A stretch of 13,304 nucleotides of DNA. It comes from an uncultured Clostridia bacterium. GTDB lineage: Bacteria > Bacillota > Clostridia > UBA1381. The position numbers and the translations under genes are program-made. The first letter of the stretch is position 1, and each line of letters begins with the position of its first letter. Where the stretch lies: positions 1-13,304 of the forward strand of contig CAKSPW010000061.1 of NCBI GenBank assembly GCA_934486495.1, read 5' to 3'. Below are positions 9,201-13,304 of the stretch, piece after piece. Below the pieces are notes generated by a model. It was given only the letters and a program-made list of their open reading frames with translations, was not told the origin of the DNA and made no database searches.

Positions 9201-10197
9201 TTTTAACAATTTCACCGCCAGCAATTTCAGCCGACTCCATTTTAAGAGGTACGTCCTCGCTGCCTGATATAGAGCAGTCTGCCGAAATTGTCACGTCCTC
9301 GCCCGGCATTGTAAATTTATAAACGCTGTCCTTTCCCTCAACCTCACTTCCGTTTATTTTAACGGAGTTTATCTGTGAGACGCTGTCGGGAGTAACAGTC
9401 AGAGTATACTCCGAGCCCGCCTTTCCGTAAAGACCTTTTCCTATAGCGTCACTTCCGGTTACTTTGAGTTCCGCTCTGTCCGAATTTTCTAAAGTAATCT
9501 TTTTATAGTCTGTCGGAATATTGTCTGGTGAAGCCTTTATTTCAAACTCCGGAATTACAACTCCGCCGAGCCACGGCTTCATATCTCTTACCGCAATCCT
9601 AAGATATTTTGCAGTCACCTTATTATCAAGCGGCAAATCGTAGTAGTGCCTTATACCGTTTGTATCGTCCCAAAGCTCCTCCGGACGTGTTTCTTCAAGC
9701 AGCATATTTTCAAGGCTTGCAAACTCCGCCGCCTTTTTCCATGAGCCTTTTTCTCCGGTATTGCTTGTAAATATCTCAACGCCCTCAAACCAAGGAGCTA
9801 CCGGCTTGTCAAGATACATACTCTCGCCGTTTGAATAATAAGCTCCGTCTATATACGCAACACCGAATTCATAGTTCATTTTAATGCGCTCCATCGGAAC
9901 GGGTACCTCTGTGCTGACGGTAAAGAGCATTATATAGTCCTTACCATCATTTCCGTTTACGTCAAATATTTTTTCGCCGTTAAAGCCTCCGAAATTTGCC
10001 GTTGAAATAATATCTCCGTCAAGCGCCTTTTCGCCGTCCGTTTCACCGAGAGATGTTTTAATTTTAAAATCGGCATTTTCGCACGAAAGCACATTTATAA
10101 GTCCGTCCTCCGCAGCGCTGACCGGGAAATTAATTCCGCCCGTTCCCAAAAAGGTTGCAAGAGCCGAAGCTGCGCAAATTATTTTCTTTAATTTCAT
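6253..10197 (-). CDS. SLH-anchored secreted protein with 12-Asp-box GH74-like beta-propeller
   Basis: The product is a 1314-residue exported protein, probably a surface glycosidase. After a signal peptide (1-28, cleavage near VSA-AE) come a discoidin/F5-8C-like domain (about 33-223, ending KYLRIAVRD...IPEFEI), a repeat module (224-310), and a Big_5-like Ig domain (315-422). Two SLH motifs (YIKGYEDGTFRPNNN at 435-449, IFRGYEDGSYRGDN at 511-524) and a partial third (FSDVTSEHWA from 554) follow. The remaining ~715 residues are a beta-propeller with twelve Asp boxes (S/T-x-D-x-G-x-T-W type) near 650, 699, 774, 813, 853, 911, 960, 1005, 1052, 1094, 1132 and 1252. Size, box spacing and an early GGVDIGGLIRS motif (640-650) resemble the double propeller of GH74 xyloglucanases; Asp643 is where I recall GH74 enzymes having a catalytic Asp. 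There is no sialidase FRIP motif. The SLH motifs should bind it to the cell wall. The ATG at 10197 is preferred (GTGAGG about 6 bases upstream, clean signal peptide). It lies 16 bases after the permease stop, so it is cotranscribed with the transporter. Exact substrate unproven. Confidence 0.85.
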   Translation of the reverse strand: MKLKKIICAASALATFLGTGGINFPVSAAEDGLINVLSCENADFKIKTSLGETDGEKALDGDIISTANFGGFNGEKIFDVNGNDGKDYIMLFTVSTEVPVPMERIKMNYEFGVAYIDGAYYSNGESMYLDKPVAPWFEGVEIFTSNTGEKGSWKKAAEFASLENMLLEETRPEELWDDTNGIRHYYDLPLDNKVTAKYLRIAVRDMKPWLGGVVIPEFEIKASPDNIPTDYKKITLENSDRAELKVTGSDAIGKGLYGKAGSEYTLTVTPDSVSQINSVKINGSEVEGKDSVYKFTMPGEDVTISADCSISGSEDVPLKMESAEIAGGEIVKTEVVPVVTFTFNNAVGKLDKSKILVNGKKDTGLIQHAFVDALDNKKVHVVPFGDKLVADTEYTITVSDEVLSSAGKKPEKAASAAFKTAADYTGEHLVKSRSYIKGYEDGTFRPNNNITMNEALLMAGRIAKDKDFSGFAASDEKARRVDIARLAYIIKYGNDNSSSDDCFARLVKDGIFRGYEDGSYRGDNFVTRAEAAAIFNRASGTSPEGSKSIYKNNFSDVTSEHWAANDIAVASESDDIRQIKWTENIPNISDYDVFNKQNSIWTQIPCVSQELRDKGVLGGEGGQWMQAIECDKVDGMLLFGGVDIGGLIRSTDGGKTWQRSYRGWMASGCVDVAIDPNNKNRVLGIGSNSDNSWTGIYLSEDMGENWQHVHSYIFNGQRDTRQQLAWDKSSYDEKIGGSRIAYWSNLYKLSAGLEGSDQDVIKLFSDREGGLFRTDDGGKTWNLVNSDMSDSVVGVHPKTGRLYVGNERGFFISDDHGVSFRQILSGRPIYGLSIIDTYPDNVYINDYEGVLISENCGETFTRPENIDFPVDSDVHDVRNIARDLEVSPANPNYMLVDDRDYERYNNRRYFTHDGGKTWTECGYDKSKDFFFCHSRQHPFAWHPTDENKVWSLGGDWVTSSSDGGENFIWDANGYCGTPPGGRINFDPYEPNRIFGGAQDLLGIISYDSGYTWKAIEAAGGFGCAYGTVAVDDNTLVSANASGWYDPRGIWVSMDGGDTWTDTGHKLKYGLARRATSFWRSPRDPDTVFAGEYVSRDRCKTWTELSGCQLVMAVNYYHNRELWGLNNEVIVCSYDDGKTWYPFSKVKIDDEPARGTSTSMFTSGSGVHVWDMEYDGINDIIYYLPGNIYSGVTIVRIDPNNEHVNIGENINAQCMSNDKWYQLLAIDPRHPDIIYMGGYGSSMSKATAAVQRSCDRGETWQVLSSMGDEKSIVKDGPSTGSGPETLVVNPVTGDLFMWERAEGFWTFPAPYTEEK

Positions 10198-10213
10198 ATA
10201 TATCCTCACTTTC

Positions 10214-11062
10214 TCAGCCTTTAACCGCTCCGTCTGCAAGACCGGCAACAAAATATTTATTCGCACACGCATAAACAACAAGCACCGGAAGCATTGCAAT
10301 AACAGTACCTGCAAGCATAAGGTTCCACTGCGACGCGCCCTGACCCGAATTTTTAAGCGCCATAATACCTACTATAAGAGTCTGCTGCTCCGGCTTTGAC
10401 ATTGTAAACATAGCCGGCATTATATAACTGTTCCACGTTCCGTTAAATGTCAGCACCGCAATTGTTGCCATTATAGGCTTTAACAGCGGCAGTATGATTC
10501 TGAAAAATATGCCTGTAAATGTACAGCCGTCAATTTTTGCCGACTCATCAAGCTCTTTTGGCAGAGAGTCTACAAATCCGCGCACAAGATACATATTAAC
10601 AATCGGTATACCGAAACACGTCAGCACCAAAAGACCAACGAGCGACCTGTTAAGATGTACAAGTGATAAAACTTCAAACTGCGGATAAATTGTAATGGAG
10701 CCGAGACTTATAAACATAAGCGACGAAAAAATCGCAAAAATTGTTTTCTTGAGTCTAAACTCTCCTCTTGCAAAAACATAGCCTGTAACAGATGAGGTTA
10801 TAAGAGTTATTATAACAGACGCAACCGTAAACCACATACTGTTAAAAAACATATGACCTACGTCCATGGAATCGGAATTCCACGCCGTTATATAGTTGTC
10901 AAAAGTCCATTCCTTAGGAAATATCCTTTCGGGGTTCGCCATGATTTCAACGTTAGTTTTAAACGATGAGGCAATAACATACAAAAGCGGAAAAACCACA
11001 AATACAAATGCGATTAATAACACCAAGTATGTAAAAACCGTGCCTATATGTATTTTCTTCAT
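10214..11062 (-). CDS. CUT1 sugar ABC transporter permease (MalG/UgpE/LplC-type)
   Basis: This 282-residue inner-membrane protein has the six-helix pattern of a binding-protein-dependent sugar permease. The first helix is near residues 8-30, and the following VIASSFKTNVEIM segment is typical of MalG-side CUT1 subunits. The cytoplasmic EAA loop that docks on the ATPase reads LDESAKIDGC (about 171-180), with the usual invariant Gly; the C-terminus AGLADGAVKG is also characteristic. It pairs with the permease encoded immediately upstream, 21 bases away, to form the import channel. The start is uncertain: AAGGAG ends directly against a GTG at 11077 and 14 bases before the ATG at 11062. I chose the ATG because the GTG would overlap the binding site. 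The next gene begins 16 bases downstream, so transport and polysaccharide degradation are in one transcript. Confidence 0.92.
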   Translation of the reverse strand: MKKIHIGTVFTYLVLLIAFVFVVFPLLYVIASSFKTNVEIMANPERIFPKEWTFDNYITAWNSDSMDVGHMFFNSMWFTVASVIITLITSSVTGYVFARGEFRLKKTIFAIFSSLMFISLGSITIYPQFEVLSLVHLNRSLVGLLVLTCFGIPIVNMYLVRGFVDSLPKELDESAKIDGCTFTGIFFRIILPLLKPIMATIAVLTFNGTWNSYIMPAMFTMSKPEQQTLIVGIMALKNSGQGASQWNLMLAGTVIAMLPVLVVYACANKYFVAGLADGAVKG

Positions 11063-11083
11063 AGATATATTAAACACTCCTTT

Positions 11084-12031
11084 TTAATACAGCTCAGTAA
11101 TTTTCCTCGTTGCACGCATATATATGATACCGATTGCCGCACATATTATCGACGACACAATACTCATTGCGCAGCCATAACCCAAATTCGGCGTTCCGGA
11201 CGCAAACCCCGGCAAAAATGACTTCATAACGTATGCCTCGCTCGTGAGAGTTGTTCCGGCAGGCGCACCGTTCGTCATAACTATTATATATTCACCCGTT
11301 CTGAGCGTACCGTTTATGGCAAGCAGCAGAATTGTCTGTCCTACCTTCATAATCATCGGAACGGTTATTTTGAAAAACTGAGTCAGCTTCCCGGCACCGT
11401 CAATGTCTGCCGCTTCATAAAGATCCTTAGGCACATTTGAAAGCGCCGCTGTAAAATATACAACGTTTATACCGAACGATGACCAAATTCCACCGAGTAT
11501 CAAAACCGCCAAAGCCGTATTTGTGCTTCCGAACCAATCAATCGGCTTATTTTCAAATCCAAGCTTAATAAGCCATGAATTGATTACACCGAAAGCGTCG
11601 AACAGGTTTGAAAACATAACTCCGACAATCGCCATGCTTATTACACACGGAAGATAATACATATTCCTGAAAAATCCCGAAAGCTTGTGTCCTTTACTCA
11701 AAAGCACTGCCAAAATTAATGCAAGCGGAATTTCGATTGGGAGCTTTATAACAGCAAATTTGAATGTTACAAGCCATGCATTCCAATATGCGCCGCCCTT
11801 TTTAAAAAGCGTTATAAAATTGTCGAGTCCGACAAAGCGAGTGTTCGCCGGCACCAAATCATAATAGAAAAATGCTTTAAGCGCTGACCATACTATCGGA
11901 TACAATGTAAAAACAAAGAAACCGATCAGCGGCAGCAGTAAAAGAAGATAACACTGAGCTTCATCTGAGGATTTTATTTTACGAATAACCCCCAAATCCG
12001 ATTTTTTTGTTGTTTTTTCTAAAGCCTTCAA
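11084..12031 (-). CDS. CUT1 sugar ABC transporter permease (MalF/UgpA/LplB-type), TTG start
   Basis: This 315-residue permease partners the next gene. A hydrophobic first segment (about 27-50, LLLLLPLIGFFVFTLYPIVW) follows a charged cytoplasmic tail. The EAA loop reads LYEAADIDGAG (204-214) followed by LTQFFKITVPM, the standard MalF-side signature that contacts the ATPase. Length and helix spacing are normal for CUT1. The start is a TTG at 12031-12029 with AAGGAG 11 bases upstream; no in-frame ATG exists before residue 124 (MYYLP), so TTG is needed to include the first helix. A seven-codon open frame (12028-12051) with its own AAAGGA site overlaps this TTG, which may couple translation. Its ribosome binding site lies just downstream of a perfect 12-bp stem-loop, so its expression relative to the binding-protein gene may be tuned there. 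No ATP-binding subunit is nearby. Confidence 0.92.
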   Translation of the reverse strand: MKALEKTTKKSDLGVIRKIKSSDEAQCYLLLLLPLIGFFVFTLYPIVWSALKAFFYYDLVPANTRFVGLDNFITLFKKGGAYWNAWLVTFKFAVIKLPIEIPLALILAVLLSKGHKLSGFFRNMYYLPCVISMAIVGVMFSNLFDAFGVINSWLIKLGFENKPIDWFGSTNTALAVLILGGIWSSFGINVVYFTAALSNVPKDLYEAADIDGAGKLTQFFKITVPMIMKVGQTILLLAINGTLRTGEYIIVMTNGAPAGTTLTSEAYVMKSFLPGFASGTPNLGYGCAMSIVSSIICAAIGIIYMRATRKITELY

Positions 12032-12051
12032 CTGTTAATTCGCTCCTTCAT
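12028..12051 (-). other. Possible seven-codon leader frame overlapping the permease start
   Basis: On the minus strand an ATG at 12051-12049, preceded by AAAGGA with a 5-base spacer, opens MKERINS and ends in TGA at 12030-12028. The TGA overlaps the TTG start of the permease (TTGA). The permease's own AAGGAG site lies inside this mini-frame. The arrangement fits translational coupling or a leader peptide, but it is short enough to arise by chance. Confidence 0.3.
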
Positions 12052-12079
12052 AAATATCCTTTTGATAATTGAGATTTAG

Positions 12080-12111
12080 TTCATCGGGGATTTCGTTTTA
12101 TCCCCGATGAA
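12080..12111 (-). repeat. Perfect 12-bp stem-loop upstream of the permease genes
   Basis: TTCATCGGGGAT (12080-12091) and its exact complement (12100-12111) enclose an 8-base loop. On the transcribed strand it is followed by ACTAAATCTC, not a U-tract, so it is not a canonical terminator. It stands in the spacer between the abundant-type binding protein gene and the permeases. In CUT1 operons such structures commonly let the binding protein be made in excess by protecting the upstream mRNA or reducing read-through; that role is inferred for this case. Confidence 0.65.
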
Positions 12112-12137
12112 CGCTTTTGTGATTTTGTTTTGTTTGC

Positions 12138-12171
12138 TGCAAAATGTTCTGCAACAGTTTTAAATTTTGCA
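12138..12171. repeat. 8-bp inverted repeat (TGCAAAAT/ATTTTGCA)
   Basis: TGCAAAAT at 12138-12145 pairs with ATTTTGCA at 12164-12171 around an 18-base loop that itself contains CTGCAACAG. The loop's GTTCTGC resembles the tail of the adjacent 122-bp repeat, so this may be a degenerate remnant of a fourth copy. The stem is AT-rich and modest; a role as an operator or RNA structure is not shown. Confidence 0.35.
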
Positions 12172-12188
12172 TCAGGCACAGCTAAGTC

Positions 12189-12553
12189 AAGGTGAGCTGA
12201 TTTTTGATGCAGAATGAATGAAATAAATCCCGACGGCGTACTTTTGTACGTCAAGTGGTTTAGTTCATTTATAGCCTGCGACGTTCTGCGCTAAAGATGC
12301 CACCGACTAAAGGTGTGCTGATTTTTGATGCAGAATGAATGAAATAAATCCCGACGGCGTACTTTTTGTACGCCGAGCGGTTTAGTTCATTTATAGCCTG
12401 CGGCGTTCTGCGCTAAATATGCCGCCGACTAAAGGTGTGCTGATTTTTGATGCAGAATGAATGAAATAAATCCCGACGGCGTACTTTTGTACGCCGAGCG
12501 GTTTAGTTCATTTATAGCCTGCGGCGTTCTGCGCAAAAAGCAGCCACCGACTA
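12189..12553. repeat. Three tandem ~122-bp palindrome-bearing repeats
   Basis: Three nearly identical units lie head to tail: 12189-12309 (121 bp), 12310-12431 and 12432-12553 (122 bp each). Each carries GCAGAATGAATGAAATAAAT, then a stem-loop core (CGGCGTAC, 4-5 T loop, GTACGCCG; cores near 12235-12252, 12355-12375, 12477-12496), then GGTTTAGTTCATTTATAGCC and GTTCTGCGC. ATGAAATAAA and TTTAGTTCAT pair imperfectly around the core, and GCAGAA/TTCTGC lies outside, so one unit could fold into a single long, bulged hairpin. The first unit has diverged most (GTACGTC in the core); the middle has one extra T in the loop. The unit is not a multiple of three and holds no frame. The last three bases supply the TAG stop of the binding-protein gene. 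No direct match to a known family comes to mind. MITE/REP-like mobile palindromes or an mRNA-stabilising array are the main options. Confidence 0.9.
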
Positions 12554-13304
12554 TCTCATAAGCTTCCAATCCGGGAATATATACGGTGTTGAATCATAGT
12601 CCGGATGAATTTCTTTATACTTTGCAATTCCATCGTTGCATTTGTCAGTATAATCGCGAAGCTCTTTTTCAATTTCAGCCTTTTCGGGCGCTCTGTTCCA
12701 AATATCAAGCCAAAGTTCATCCGCTGTTTGTTCGCCGGTCATATCTGTCTTTATTGCAAGCGGCGGGCACTGGCTAAACTGAACAAAGCTTGCGAATTTC
12801 TTCCAATTTTGCATATCTTCAGGAATTTCAATATCTTTAACAAGGTTATAATCAACAGGAATTGAAATCCCCTCTTTATATTGATCAATAAGAATTTCAT
12901 CACTTGCAAAGAAATTAAGAACAGCCATTATCATATCGGCGCCTATTTTTTCAACAGAAGCTTTGTTAACAACAAACATACCGTCTGCCGAGCAATACTG
13001 AATACCCTCTTCTCCCTCTTTCTCAATCGGGAGCGGAGCTACGCCCCATTCAATCTTTGCCGGGAACTGTTCCTTAAGAACTCCTACATCATAGCTGCCG
13101 GCAATCTTCATGCCGATTTTACCTTGACCGAATCTTGCACGAGCAGGGTCATTATCCATACCCTCTGTACCCGGAACGCATGAGCCGTCTTTTTTTATTC
13201 TTATCATAGCGTCCATAACCGGAACCATACCGCTAAAATCAAATTTACCGGTTTTCGGATTATATCCGTCTACAAGACCGTTTATTGCAGATGATGCCAT
13301 ATTT
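12551..13304 (-). CDS. Family 1 extracellular sugar-binding protein, C-terminal part (5' end outside window)
   Basis: The visible 250 residues are the C-terminal half of a CUT1 solute-binding lipoprotein (SBP_bac_1 type) that would capture oligosaccharides outside the membrane and deliver them to the two permeases downstream. Typical features are the FGQGKIGMKIAGSYDVG segment (about 57-73 of the visible part, the hinge-region 'G-K-x-A-M-x-x-x-G' analogue), the WGVAPLPIEKEG strand (85-96), then CSADGMFVVNKAS (103-115), where the mature protein typically places ligand-facing residues, and a helical tail with NFFASDEILIDQY. The reading frame is open to the window edge (codon AAT precedes the first visible Met), so the signal peptide and lipobox are not seen. 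The gene ends in TAG, and that TAG is part of the conserved edge of the adjacent 122-bp repeat. The rest of the C-terminus looks complete. Ligand cannot be read; genomic context suggests plant-polysaccharide oligomers. Confidence 0.88.
   Translation of the reverse strand, partial: NMASSAINGLVDGYNPKTGKFDFSGMVPVMDAMIRIKKDGSCVPGTEGMDNDPARARFGQGKIGMKIAGSYDVGVLKEQFPAKIEWGVAPLPIEKEGEEGIQYCSADGMFVVNKASVEKIGADMIMAVLNFFASDEILIDQYKEGISIPVDYNLVKDIEIPEDMQNWKKFASFVQFSQCPPLAIKTDMTGEQTADELWLDIWNRAPEKAEIEKELRDYTDKCNDGIAKYKEIHPDYDSTPYIFPDWKLMR

Larger units (their letters stand above)
12032..12550. other. Spacer between binding protein and permease genes
   Basis: This 519-bp gap is by far the longest in the window and holds no protein gene in either strand. 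It contains the 122-bp repeat array, an 8-bp inverted repeat, a perfect 12-bp stem-loop and, at its end, the ribosome binding sites for the leader frame and permease. I see no convincing -35/-10 pair for the permeases, so they are probably transcribed from the promoter of the binding-protein gene outside the window. No riboswitch or tRNA fold was recognised. Confidence 0.6.

Noticed and set aside
10198..10314. A longer N-terminus for the propeller protein, starting inside the permease gene
   Set aside because: It would overlap the permease by about 100 bases and place 39 extra residues before a clean signal peptide. The ATG at 10197 has its own ribosome binding site.
12032..12188. Riboswitch upstream of the permeases
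   Set aside because: Only simple inverted repeats are seen; no conserved aptamer core was recognised and the region is inside an operon.
12189..12553. CRISPR array
   Set aside because: The units are 122 bp and contiguous, with no short constant repeat alternating with unique spacers, and no cas gene is seen.

Overview
The window is one long leftward (minus-strand) gene train. It looks like an accessory carbohydrate-utilisation locus of a Gram-positive, Clostridia-type (Oscillospiraceae/Lachnospiraceae-like) gut or rumen bacterium. The inference rests on strong AGGAG-type ribosome binding sites, moderately low G+C (judged by eye), Gram-positive signal peptides, S-layer homology (SLH) repeats, and GLUG-repeat and atrophied Ig-like extracellular modules common in that group. 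No rRNA, tRNA, CRISPR array or complete mobile element is visible, so the assignment stays at class level.

Reading in the direction of transcription, from high to low coordinates: (1) the C-terminal ~250 residues of a family 1 extracellular solute-binding lipoprotein (12551-13304, cut by the window edge). (2) A 497-519 bp spacer holding three tandem ~122-bp palindrome-bearing repeats (12189-12553), a further inverted repeat and a perfect 12-bp stem-loop. (3) Two CUT1-type sugar ABC permeases (11084-12031 with a TTG start, and 10214-11062). (4) 16 bases later, a secreted 1314-residue protein with discoidin-like, Ig-like and SLH modules followed by a 12-Asp-box, GH74-like beta-propeller (6253-10197). 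(5) A secreted 1138-residue protein with two GLUG beta-helix blocks, a carbohydrate-binding-like module, Ig-like modules and a C-terminal SGNH esterase similar to rhamnogalacturonan acetylesterases (2765-6181). (6) A paralogue of (5) that stops abruptly in the module before the esterase (73-2703). It is followed at the window edge by unrelated sequence with a consensus extended -10 box, which suggests an inserted element.

Taken together this reads as a polysaccharide utilisation operon. A probably cell-surface-attached propeller hydrolase and secreted GLUG/esterase proteins would cut and deacetylate a branched plant polysaccharide (xyloglucan- or pectin-like, inferred only). The oligosaccharides would be captured by the solute-binding protein and imported by the two permeases. 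No ATPase or regulator is in the window; CUT1 systems usually borrow a shared MsmX-type ATPase.

The parts least explained by known families are the 122-bp tandem repeat array, which supplies the stop codon of the solute-binding protein gene, the perfect stem-loops without U-tracts in three of the five gene junctions, and the truncated GLUG paralogue with its junction.
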